From Candidatus Aerophobetes bacterium Ae_b3b (GTDB lineage: Bacteria > Aerophobota > Aerophobia > Aerophobales > AE-B3A), in contig NJBP01000029.1 in assembly GCA_005223085.1 (NCBI GenBank), forward strand, positions 1 to 26,278: a stretch of DNA of 26,278 nt, written 5' to 3'. The translations under genes were made by a program, and so were the position numbers. Below are positions 7,307 to 14,928 of this stretch, one piece after another. Position 1 is the first letter of the stretch. Every line of letters begins with the position of its first letter. Below the pieces are notes generated by a model. That model saw nothing but the letters and a program-made list of their open reading frames with translations, did no database searches and was not told the DNA's origin.

Positions 7307-8296
7307 TTAAGGCAGCATCATCTGTCGTATGAGAGAGGTAACGGCAACATGATTCTCTTTCTCCATCTTCTGGGCAATGGTCTCATATCCGATTTTGTCC
7401 AGAACACGCCTTAAGCCTAGAATCCAAGCAAAACTCTCCCGTACTACCTGAACACTATCTTCTCGATACGGATTGATATCCAGCGAGTAATAACCATTAT
7501 ACTTCATTTTCTCCAGCCAGTACAACAACTCAAGGTACTCGATGGTATGCACTGAGGCAGGGTACATATCATCGTCCCAAAAACGGTAGTTGTCGTTAAG
7601 GTGAAGGTGAAAAAGCTTACCAGCACGGTGAGCAAGTACGGCAGACATAGCCATATTCTCGTAAGCATACAGGGCATGTCCTACATCGAGGACCATTCCC
7701 AGATCGGAACTATTCACCTCATTGATCAAAAGGAGAGTTTTGCCAATAGTAGCAACAAATGAATATTTGCGAGGTTCCTTTACTTTTGGCTCGATTCCCA
7801 CTTTGACCTTTTTTACCTTTTTTTGATATTCCATTACTTCAGATAAAGTCTCGATTAAGTTATCCCACACTTCATCATAACTAGCACTAAATGGATAGTC
7901 AAAACCATCTTGTGCTGGCCATATATTAATTAGAGGACAGTCAAGCTCAGCTGCCCAATCAATGTTCTTTTTAATCTCGGTAACAGCCTCTTTTCTAAGT
8001 TTGGAATCACGGGAAGTAAGAGCTCCTCGACTCCATTTAGCGGTACTCCAGATATCGACAACAATATCAATAATCTTTATCCCAGTATATCTGGATAGCT
8101 GCTTGACCTCATCAATATTCTCATTATTAACATGCCAGGTACCGACCAGTTCCACTCCTTCCAGACCTTCAATTGTTTTAGCAATGGCGAACATCTCTGG
8201 TACCCCACGTTTTTCTCCATATCCATCGGGTACAAAACGGTCACCCCCTGCACTAAAAGTCGGTAGAGCAGCGGCTAATTTAATTTTTTCTGACAA
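7307..8296 (-). CDS. Sugar isomerase/epimerase, xylose-isomerase-like TIM barrel (paralog 2)
   Basis: This 329-residue paralog of the product of 343-1338 keeps the same metal-site residues: E169 (GIEPK), D204 (LDVGH), H232 (LHLND) and D273 (SLDINPYRED). It should be a cytoplasmic divalent-metal aldose-ketose isomerase or epimerase. The start is TTG, preceded by a good GGAGG site with 8-nt spacing; no ATG fits better. It lies directly upstream of the kinase gene, consistent with supplying the ketose that the kinase phosphorylates, in the manner of rhamnose isomerase followed by rhamnulokinase. The two paralogs may act on successive or epimeric sugars, or form one heteromeric enzyme. Confidence 0.85.
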   Translation of the reverse strand: MSEKIKLAAALPTFSAGGDRFVPDGYGEKRGVPEMFAIAKTIEGLEGVELVGTWHVNNENIDEVKQLSRYTGIKIIDIVVDIWSTAKWSRGALTSRDSKLRKEAVTEIKKNIDWAAELDCPLINIWPAQDGFDYPFSASYDEVWDNLIETLSEVMEYQKKVKKVKVGIEPKVKEPRKYSFVATIGKTLLLINEVNSSDLGMVLDVGHALYAYENMAMSAVLAHRAGKLFHLHLNDNYRFWDDDMYPASVHTIEYLELLYWLEKMKYNGYYSLDINPYREDSVQVVRESFAWILGLRRVLDKIGYETIAQKMEKENHVAVTSLIRQMMLP

Positions 8297-8322
8297 TTAT
8301 AACACCTCCAAGCGCCTCATTT

Positions 8323-9363
8323 TTATTCATTTTCTAATTTGATTGGATAAACTCCATACTTCTGGATGCTATCAAGCATTACTTGATACAACTCCGGCTT
8401 TACTCCAGCATGAAGGGAATTACTGGAGGATATAATATAACCTCCTCCTGGCGCAGCTTTTTTGATGCACTCTTTTACCTCTTTCTTCACTTCTTGAGGT
8501 GTTCCATTCTGAAGAGTAGTAACGCAATTGATATTTCCTTTAATGGCTATCCTATCACCGTATTTCTGTTTTATAAAACCGATGTCCATTCCTGCCAGAG
8601 GATCTATTGGATCAAGACAATCCACCCCTGTTTCAATAATCATATCTATAATTGGCATAAGATTACCATCACTGTGTTTTATGACATAAAATCCAAGATT
8701 TTTGTAAGCCTTAACTACGCGCTTCATTTCAGGATAAAGAAATTGGCGAAACATCTCAGGGGAAACGAAGGGGCCCTTATTATCAGCAAAATCATCACCT
8801 ATACCTATGATTTCAGCACCATGTTTTTTTGCCAGGCGAGCAAGCTCAATATTGTAATCCACTGAAAAACCCACCATCTCACGAACAAGCTCTGGGCAAA
8901 GAATAAAATCCCTCAGTAGTGCTTCCAAACCTCTAAGGTCTCGAGGAAAAGAGAGAACATCATGAAGATTAACAAGAATTGCCTTATTTCCCTTAAAGCG
9001 CTTGACAGCGGTATCTATTTTCTTAAATCGTAAGTTAGATTCCAAAGGAGGAGGTTCATAGCTCTTCATATCGGAAAGAGACTTAATAGGATGGACGATG
9101 GCTACTGAGTATTTATCCGGACCAGTGAGGTGACGGGTAATCCCGAATTCGTCAATAAAAGTATCCTCATCGATACATTTTATTTTTTTATAAACAGGAG
9201 CTGTGCAAACAACATCATGTTCTGTCTTTTCCACAAAATCAAAGTAATCACCACCCGGGACAAAGGCTTCTATAAGATTTGGAGCAACTTTCCATTCAAA
9301 ATTTGGTACAATATCGGGTTCTTTCCCCTCCAGGACAGAAAAAACTCTTTCTACAGATGTCGT
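8323..9363 (-). CDS. Uroporphyrinogen-decarboxylase-family methyltransferase, probable ACG start
   Basis: The 346-residue product belongs to the UroD/MtaA superfamily. Beside a corrinoid protein it most likely transfers a methyl group to or from the cobamide rather than decarboxylating a porphyrin. Family blocks seen: SVERVFSVLEGKEPDIVP near the N terminus, NLHDVLSFPRDLRG, VIKHSDGNLMPIID, LDPIDPLAGMDI, GNINCVTTLQNGTPQEV and PGGGYIISSSNSL. The MtaA-type zinc Cys motifs are not obvious. Family homology extends some 43 residues upstream of the first GTG (9234), back to a point where the expected initiator is ACG (9361-9363), reading ACG ACA TCT GTA. It follows the stop of the mttB-like gene by one base (TAATACG, where TAATATG would be usual). 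Either ACG initiates weakly or the gene has lost its start codon. Confidence 0.8.
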   Translation of the reverse strand, partial: TTSVERVFSVLEGKEPDIVPNFEWKVAPNLIEAFVPGGDYFDFVEKTEHDVVCTAPVYKKIKCIDEDTFIDEFGITRHLTGPDKYSVAIVHPIKSLSDMKSYEPPPLESNLRFKKIDTAVKRFKGNKAILVNLHDVLSFPRDLRGLEALLRDFILCPELVREMVGFSVDYNIELARLAKKHGAEIIGIGDDFADNKGPFVSPEMFRQFLYPEMKRVVKAYKNLGFYVIKHSDGNLMPIIDMIIETGVDCLDPIDPLAGMDIGFIKQKYGDRIAIKGNINCVTTLQNGTPQEVKKEVKECIKKAAPGGGYIISSSNSLHAGVKPELYQVMLDSIQKYGVYPIKLENE

Positions 9364-9364
9364 A

Positions 9365-10816
9365 TTAAAGCATCCCTTTGTCTTTATAATATTTTCTAGC
9401 CTCTTTAAGTATTCTATCTATATCTTTATCTTGCCCTGCAGCAAGTGGTGTTGGTTCATGTGTTGCTAAAATTTCCTCCATCCGTTTTCTGGCATAATCA
9501 ATGGCAGATTTTTTACCATGGGAAAAAAAGCTTCCGCATACCCAAAACCTGCATTAATTGCATCCTCAGAATATGAAAGAGGCGAAGCTGCTTCCATATT
9601 ACCAATCAAGATATGTTCCCGGAATCGGCCCAACTTCTTTTATTAGTTCAATGGCCATAGATTCGCTATCAACTACAATGCCCTCAATGTGTCTACCAAT
9701 AATGGCAGCTAAATCATCATCAAGAATTGCCATGAGCGGATTATATGCAAGTTCAGCACTTACTCCGCCATGCAAAAGTATACTATTTGCACCTGAATAG
9801 GCTGAGGTCATTGCGCAGTGGGTTTTTTCATATCCTGATTGGAGATCAAATAATTTAGAATTTGGGAATCCAGCAGCACAATTATTGGTAGGAATTCTAT
9901 AAAACTGCGTCCAGATTTGATTAAATGCTGCCTCATGCAAACTAATTCCCAGTGAACCAAAGGCAGGACTTCCACTTCTCATATTCATAGGATATTCAAT
10001 ATCATTAGCAATTATGCCCACTCCTGGTTTGATGAGCTGGAAGAACACCAGAGCAGCGAGAAGTTCAGCATTATTACTAATGGTAGCACCAGCAATTGTT
10101 ACCGGTGCGGTTCCCCCCATAACTCCACCTCCTGCAATATATATGGGAAAAAGAGCTTCCGCATACCCAAAACCTGCATTAATTGCATCCTCAGAATATG
10201 AAAGAGGCGAAGCTGCTTCCATATTACCAAGAAGTTGTGCTCCACATGCTTGTGCCATTTGTATTTCCCAAATATAAGTATCTACACTCTGAGCCCCTCT
10301 TGAAACTTTAGAAGAATATCGAAGCCTCATGGCGCAGGAAGTTGGACAAAGCATTACAGGTTCCACACCCTCTACTTCAAAATAAGGTGTATAGGAAGGG
10401 AAATAATCCAAGTTTTCCAAAGCATCTGAAATCAAAATGGCTTCATTATTCTCCTTCATTGTGGCCACTCTGGTTTCTCCAGTTTCAGGATCTGATATTC
10501 TTGCTCCCGCTGAGCACATGAAATATAATGTATTACCTCCAAATCTTAAATTATTTTTAAGGTCTCTTGCCTTTACTAAAAAGCTACTCGGGGTTCTCCT
10601 GATACATTCTTCAACCAGATAACTGGGAAACCTTACCCGATTATTTTCAAAATCTACTATACATTCATTTTTTTTAAACATTCTTAAAGCTCTTTGGCTT
10701 TCAAACCTAACCCCTGTTTCCTCAAGTACATCAAGTGTTCCTCTATGGATTGCTTCCACTTGAGTATCGGTTAAGATTTTAAGAGGTTCTATATTTCTGA
10801 TATAGCCTCTTCGCAT
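9365..10816 (-). pseudogene. MttB-family (COG5598) corrinoid methyltransferase, interrupted
   Basis: The gene encodes a non-pyrrolysine member of the trimethylamine methyltransferase family, which moves a methyl group from a quaternary amine or other donor to a cognate corrinoid protein. Residues 1-405 are good family sequence, starting MRRGYIRNIEPLKILT and including GGGVMGGTAPVTIAG and VGPIPGTYLDW. The frame then meets TAA, and two more stops follow in 28 codons. That stretch is an 88-bp copy of the gene's own 10143-10230 segment. In the same frame, normal C-terminal sequence resumes at 9517 (GKKSAIDYARKRMEEILATH) and ends KDKGML at 9365. The total of 484 codons is the usual family length. 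The corrinoid gene ends 2 bp upstream and the UroD-like gene starts 1 bp downstream. As read, the product lacks about 80 residues. Confidence 0.88.
9518..9605 (-). repeat. 88-bp misplaced copy of an internal mttB-like segment
   Basis: This stretch is identical to 10143-10230 except at one base and has the same orientation. At the source it encodes GNMEAASPLSYSE through AEALFPI. Here it is read in another phase and brings in stop codons TAA, TGA and TAA. Family sequence on both sides is in one frame, so the copy seems to replace, not split, about 28 missing codons. Confidence 0.92.
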
Positions 10817-10818
10817 CT

Positions 10819-11475
10819 CTATCCCCCCGAATCTAAGCCTAAAAGTTTGTTAACTAAAGTTACTGCTAGCGGTGCAGTTGGTGCATACCCATCTGCTCCT
10901 ATGCTATCTGCAAATTCCTGGTTTATTGGCGCTCCTCCGACTATGATTTTCACCTTATCTCGCATGCCTTTGGAAATAAGATCCTTTATTATATTTTTTT
11001 GCTCATAAGCAGTTGTTGTAAGCAGAGCCGACATGGCAAGAATATCAGAGTTATATTTCTTAACAGCTTCGACGAAAACACTGCTTTTTACATTAACTCC
11101 TAAATCAATTACCTCGTAGCTTGAAGACAAAAGTAATGTTGCAACCATCTGCTTACCTATACTATGTATGTCTCCAAAAACAGTTCCAATGACTACTTTC
11201 CCTCTAGTATGAGTCTTTTTGCCCTGTCTTTTAATTTCAGCCCGGATAACTGGCAAAGCTCTTTGTAAAACCTTGGAAGCTAGCACAAGATCAGGAAGAA
11301 AAAGATCCCCTTTAGCAAATCCTTCTCCGATTTCTCTTATCGCCTTAGTTAAAGCTTCAGCACTTTGAAGAGGATCTATTCCTTCTTCAATAGATTTTTT
11401 TGCCAGATCTTCAGCATCCTCAAAATTTAAATCCAGGACTACTCTGTATAGACCATCTAAAATATCTGAACTCAT
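10819..11475 (-). CDS. Corrinoid (methyltransferase cognate) protein, MtbC/MtgC-like
   Basis: This 218-residue protein carries the methyl group between methyltransferases on a bound cobamide. An N-terminal helical cap (about 1-90, GIDPLQSAEALTKAI, FAKGDLFLPDLVLAS) is followed by a Rossmann-like B12-binding domain with the cobalt-ligating motif D102-I-H104-S-I-G107, the SALLTTT segment (SxL) and the GGAP loop that contact the nucleotide tail. All three binding elements are intact. The gene ends 2 bp before the mttB-like start, whose ribosome site GGGGGA overlaps its end, so the two are translationally coupled. Together with the UroD-like gene they form a three-part corrinoid methyl-transfer module. 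An activase (RamA-like) gene is not in the window. Confidence 0.93.
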   Translation of the reverse strand: MSSDILDGLYRVVLDLNFEDAEDLAKKSIEEGIDPLQSAEALTKAIREIGEGFAKGDLFLPDLVLASKVLQRALPVIRAEIKRQGKKTHTRGKVVIGTVFGDIHSIGKQMVATLLLSSSYEVIDLGVNVKSSVFVEAVKKYNSDILAMSALLTTTAYEQKNIIKDLISKGMRDKVKIIVGGAPINQEFADSIGADGYAPTAPLAVTLVNKLLGLDSGG

Positions 11476-11523
11476 AAACCATGTTTCCTGGTAAAAGATT
11501 TTTAGGTTAGAAAACTGGGAGAG

Positions 11524-11550
11524 CCGGGGAGAGATAAATCCTCTCCCCGG
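11524..11550 (-). promoter_or_regulatory. Intercistronic 10-bp stem-loop
   Basis: A perfect 10-bp GC-rich inverted repeat (CCGGGGAGAG / CTCTCCCCGG, loop 7) lies just after the solute-binding-protein gene. No T-run follows directly, so it is unlikely to be a strict terminator. Stems in this place commonly protect the 3' end of the binding-protein mRNA and give it higher abundance than the genes downstream. Confidence 0.7.
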
Positions 11551-11560
11551 AATAGTTAAC

Positions 11561-12952
11561 CTAATCCTTCCACTCCTTATAGACTATACCCAGTGCCTTC
11601 ATTGCATCATACTGTCCGTTCCAGAGTTTCTTCTGAGTTTCCCGATCCAGATTATCGGTAATTTCGTTCCAGGCTTTTGCTGCATCATCCAGTGCTTTCT
11701 TGGCATCTTTGGTTCCGGCTAGAACCTGGGTTATCTCATAGGTAAGGGCATTCATGTACTCGGCTGTTCCGGGAATTAACAGATCTGGAAATCCCTTATC
11801 CAGATTGGCATTAATGGCATCCAGATAGTCACCGGCTGTAGGCCAGAGAGCCCGGAATACAGGAGAGGTGTAGTGAGAGAGACGGTAGGGATCCAGGGAA
11901 GTGTTAGGATCCATCACTATTTGTAGACTGATATCGGGTCTGGTAATGAAGTGCAGGAAAGTTATAGCCGCCCCTTTCTTTTTAGAATCCTTAGGAATAG
12001 TCAGGTCCCATCCACCGGCGATCATAGGACGATAATAGATTTCTCCATCCCATTGCGCTCCGGGGACTAAGGCATAATTCATCTTACCCACAACTTTGGA
12101 CTCCTCAGGATTTTCGGCTGCTTTTCCCACACAGGTCCACTGCTTTCCCATAGCCGCATCTCCCTTGACCAGAGCTGTTCTCACTTCCATATAAGACCAG
12201 CTCAGAGAGCCAGGAGGCATATAGGGAAGACACTCAACCATATTCTTGAGAGCCATCATTCCCGATTTGGTATTAACCAGGGGATTCATATCCTCATCAA
12301 AATAAACTCCCCCGTAAGAAGCAAAACGATCCAGGAACCACCAATACATCCGGTCTTTTTTTAAATATTCAGTACAGCCATATTCAATTTCTCCGTCATC
12401 ATCCCAGTCCCATCCGTTGAGAAAAGAAGCAGTATCCCGATATTCTTTCCAGGTTTTGGGAACCTCTATTCCTAGCTTGTCAAATATGTCCTTGCGGTAA
12501 TATAATAGGTGCACATCCCCATCCCAGGGCATCCCATACCAGACACCCAGCCAGGAACAGTAAAGGTCACGGAATTTGGGAACCAGGTCATCCAGCTTAA
12601 AATCCAGACCCTCTTTATCGGCCAGTGGTTTCAAAGGAGCAAGATAGGGTGAGGTGTCAGCCAACCACTGAGGGTTCATCTGAACCACATCATAGGCCCC
12701 GGTTCCTCCGATAAACTCAGTCATGTATTTCTCATACATCACATCGGCGGTCATTTCAATAACTTTCACTTTAATTCCAGTCTCTTTAAGAAACTGATCC
12801 TGGAAGTTGTAAACAGCGGTGGCATGAGGAACAGCGTGAACAGCTACCGTGATAGTTTCTCCGGCATAGGGGGACTGAGCAAAGACTCCGGCTGTCCCGG
12901 CTAAAATCAGCACTGCCATAAGACAGAGAACAATTTTTATCCTACCTCTCAT
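11561..12952 (-). CDS. Sugar ABC transporter, extracellular solute-binding protein (family 1)
   Basis: This 463-residue exported protein captures the sugar and delivers it to the adjacent permeases. The first 25 residues are a signal peptide (RGRIKIVLCLMAVLILAGTA, then VFA before QSPYAG); no lipobox cysteine is seen, so it is probably a free or otherwise anchored periplasmic protein. The mature part matches the family-1 (maltose/multiple-sugar type) fold: ETGIKVKVIEM early, YYRKDIFDKLGI, PKTWKEY, the tryptophan-rich GWDWDDDGEIEYG and the late AGGWDLTIPKDSKKK-GAAITFLHF block. The ATG follows GGGAGG. It lies downstream of both permease genes, an uncommon order. The ligand cannot be named; the many Trp and Asp residues suit a carbohydrate. 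Confidence 0.93.
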   Translation of the reverse strand: MRGRIKIVLCLMAVLILAGTAGVFAQSPYAGETITVAVHAVPHATAVYNFQDQFLKETGIKVKVIEMTADVMYEKYMTEFIGGTGAYDVVQMNPQWLADTSPYLAPLKPLADKEGLDFKLDDLVPKFRDLYCSWLGVWYGMPWDGDVHLLYYRKDIFDKLGIEVPKTWKEYRDTASFLNGWDWDDDGEIEYGCTEYLKKDRMYWWFLDRFASYGGVYFDEDMNPLVNTKSGMMALKNMVECLPYMPPGSLSWSYMEVRTALVKGDAAMGKQWTCVGKAAENPEESKVVGKMNYALVPGAQWDGEIYYRPMIAGGWDLTIPKDSKKKGAAITFLHFITRPDISLQIVMDPNTSLDPYRLSHYTSPVFRALWPTAGDYLDAINANLDKGFPDLLIPGTAEYMNALTYEITQVLAGTKDAKKALDDAAKAWNEITDNLDRETQKKLWNGQYDAMKALGIVYKEWKD

Positions 12953-13061
12953 CTTTTTCCTCCCTTATTTGAAGATTTTCAGGGCAAATTAATGAGATTA
13001 TTCCTGCTCCCACCTCCTTTCCTCTCTCTTTGCCCTTGATTCATCGTATAGTCTAAAAAAG

Positions 13062-13916
13062 CTAGCCCTTTACTGCCCCAAAGGCTAGCCCTTTTACCAG
13101 ATATCGCTGGATAAATACCACAATTACGAGAATAGGAATGATGGTAATAAGTGATAAAGCCGACATCTCTCCCCAGAGAATCTTGGTAGGCGTTCTGAAT
13201 TGAGATAGTTGCAGAGTAACTGTTTTAGCTGCTTCTCTAGTTAGAATCAAAGCAAACAAAAACTCATTCCAGGAAAAAATGAAGCAAAAAAGTCCGGTTA
13301 CTACAATTCCAGGAGCGATTACGGGAATAACCACTCTGAGGACAGCACCAATCCGGGAACATCCGTCTATAACAGCTGCCTCCTCAATTTCAGCAGGAAA
13401 TGATTCAAAAAAACCAATAAGAAGCCATACAGCAAAAGCAATATTAAAAGTACAATATACCAAAATCAGGCCCAAATGTTTGTCTAAGAGAGTTATCTGC
13501 CTATCAAAAAGCTGAAAACCTCTAAAGAGAAGAAAAAAAGGTATGATAGTGGCAACCGGAGGCAACATCCGTTGAGATAAAATCCAGAAAGAAAGATTCT
13601 CACCTCCCACCCGGAAACGGGCAATACCGTAAGCAGCCGGGATACTCACTCCGAGAACTAATAATAAATTAAGTGAGGCAATAATGAGACTATTTCGAAG
13701 ATAATCCAGGCCAGCCGTGGAAATAATGTAAGTATAGTTGGCTATAGTTGGATTTTTGGGAATCCACACTGGAGGATAAGTATAGTATTCCCCGACACTT
13801 TTGAACGATGTGGAGACAGTCCAGGCAATAGGGAAAACGGCCAGACTAACAGCCATAACCAAAATCACATATACAGCAATATTTTCTATTTTTAATAATG
13901 CGCGCCTGGAAAACAC
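13062..13916 (-). CDS. Sugar ABC transporter permease, MalG-type (CUT1)
   Basis: This inner-membrane permease has about six membrane segments; the first is near residues 14-33 (VYVILVMAVSLAVFPIAWTV). The cytoplasmic EAA loop that docks on the ATPase reads EEAAVIDGCSRIGAVLRVVIP at about 178-198, a clear CUT1 motif. A TTG at 13925 would overlap the upstream gene, but GGGAGG touches it directly. The GTG at 13916 lies 9 bases beyond the same GGGAGG and is the better start, giving 284 residues. No ATP-binding subunit is encoded nearby, so a shared MsmK/UgpC-like ATPase elsewhere is implied. Confidence 0.92.
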   Translation of the reverse strand: MFSRRALLKIENIAVYVILVMAVSLAVFPIAWTVSTSFKSVGEYYTYPPVWIPKNPTIANYTYIISTAGLDYLRNSLIIASLNLLLVLGVSIPAAYGIARFRVGGENLSFWILSQRMLPPVATIIPFFLLFRGFQLFDRQITLLDKHLGLILVYCTFNIAFAVWLLIGFFESFPAEIEEAAVIDGCSRIGAVLRVVIPVIAPGIVVTGLFCFIFSWNEFLFALILTREAAKTVTLQLSQFRTPTKILWGEMSALSLITIIPILVIVVFIQRYLVKGLAFGAVKG

Positions 13917-13917
13917 C

Positions 13918-14799
13918 TCACCCAACCTCCCTTCTTCGCAAGATTCTCAAGAATCCCAGAGCTATTACTACCACAATAGCCAGCAGCAGATAGGAAAGAG
14001 AAGCTGCGTATCCGACTCTAAAAAAACGAAATCCCACCAGGTAAACATAATAACTAACTGTTTCTGTAGAGCTCCCCGGACCACCTGACGTTAAAATAAA
14101 AACCGTATCAAAGAGCTTTATTACATCTACCAGCCTAATCAGAAGAGCAGCAATAATGGAAAGTTTAAGCATAGGTAGGGTAATATGCCAAAATACCTGA
14201 GGCCGGGAAGCTCCATCTACTAGTGCTGATTCATGCGGTTCTATCGGAATAGACTGAAGGCCAGCCAAGAGAATCATCATAAAAAGAGGAGTCCATTGCC
14301 AGGCATCTACCAGAACAACAGAAAAGGGTGCCAGGTGCGGACTACCCAGCCAGCTTGGACCAGTGCCAAACCCTAACAACCGCAGAATAGCATTAATAGC
14401 CCCGTATTTCTCATGATAGAGCATCCTCCACATCAGAGCGGCTACCACCGGGGAAATCATCACTGGCATTACTAAGAGAGTAGTTAAAATTCTTTTACCT
14501 ACCAGCTTTCTGCTTAGCAAAAGAGCCAGTCCCAGGCCCAATAAGAATTCCAGAAGGACAGCACTTACTCCAATAATGCCCGTGGTTATCAAAGAACGAT
14601 GAAATCTATGATCACTGAAAAGAGCTCTGGCATAATTACTAAACCCAGCAAACCTCCAGCCTAGCGGTCGACGCAAATCCCAATGGAAAAAACTAAGAGT
14701 CAAGGAATAAACCAGGGGAAATATAGTAATAACAATTAATAAAATAACTGCTGGTAAAACAAAAGAATAACGTTTTAGTTTTTTTCTGCCACTTTTCAT
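13918..14799 (-). CDS. Sugar ABC transporter permease, MalF/UgpA-type (CUT1)
   Basis: This 293-residue permease is first in the operon. Membrane segments are visible at about 11-34, 72-96, 105-125, 157-180, 212-232 and 262-284. The EAA loop reads HESALVDGASRPQVFWHITLP at about 189-209, typical of CUT1 importers of oligosaccharides and glycerol phosphate. The ribosome site before the ATG is weak (TTCTTTAAG). Its stop almost touches the start of the second permease, so the two are translationally coupled and should form the heterodimeric channel. Expression should come from the consensus promoter 100 bp upstream. Confidence 0.92.
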   Translation of the reverse strand: MKSGRKKLKRYSFVLPAVILLIVITIFPLVYSLTLSFFHWDLRRPLGWRFAGFSNYARALFSDHRFHRSLITTGIIGVSAVLLEFLLGLGLALLLSRKLVGKRILTTLLVMPVMISPVVAALMWRMLYHEKYGAINAILRLLGFGTGPSWLGSPHLAPFSVVLVDAWQWTPLFMMILLAGLQSIPIEPHESALVDGASRPQVFWHITLPMLKLSIIAALLIRLVDVIKLFDTVFILTSGGPGSSTETVSYYVYLVGFRFFRVGYAASLSYLLLAIVVVIALGFLRILRRREVG

Positions 14800-14899
14800 C
14801 TTAAAGAAGTATGGTCAAACCGATTCAGATAAAAAGCCCAAATTCTAGGAAAAGAAAAATATGGTAGCCTACTCTATCTGCTAAACTCCTTGCAGTTTC

Positions 14900-14928
14900 A
14901 TTATAACCCATAAAACCCTTCTTGTCAA
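14900..14928 (-). promoter_or_regulatory. Perfect sigma-70 promoter of the sugar operon
   Basis: On the minus strand TTGACA (14923-14928) and TATAAT (14900-14905) are separated by exactly 17 bp, a full consensus match. Transcription would start near 14893, about 95 bp before the first permease gene. The segment just downstream holds CTGC-10-GCAG, a small inverted repeat that could be an operator; a perfect promoter in a catabolic operon normally needs a repressor. No regulator gene is seen in the window. Confidence 0.85.

Noticed and set aside
9599-9601. Pyrrolysine codon in the MttB-family gene
   Set aside because: The in-frame stop is TAA, not TAG; two more stops follow, and the segment is a misplaced copy of an upstream part of the gene.
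9518-10230. Diversity-generating retroelement template/variable repeat pair
   Set aside because: There is a single base difference, no adenine-biased substitutions, and no reverse transcriptase in the window.
11524-11550. Rho-independent terminator after the solute-binding-protein gene
   Set aside because: The stem is strong but no T-run follows on the transcribed strand, and the next gene lies 49 bp on in the same direction; a processing or stability stem is more likely.
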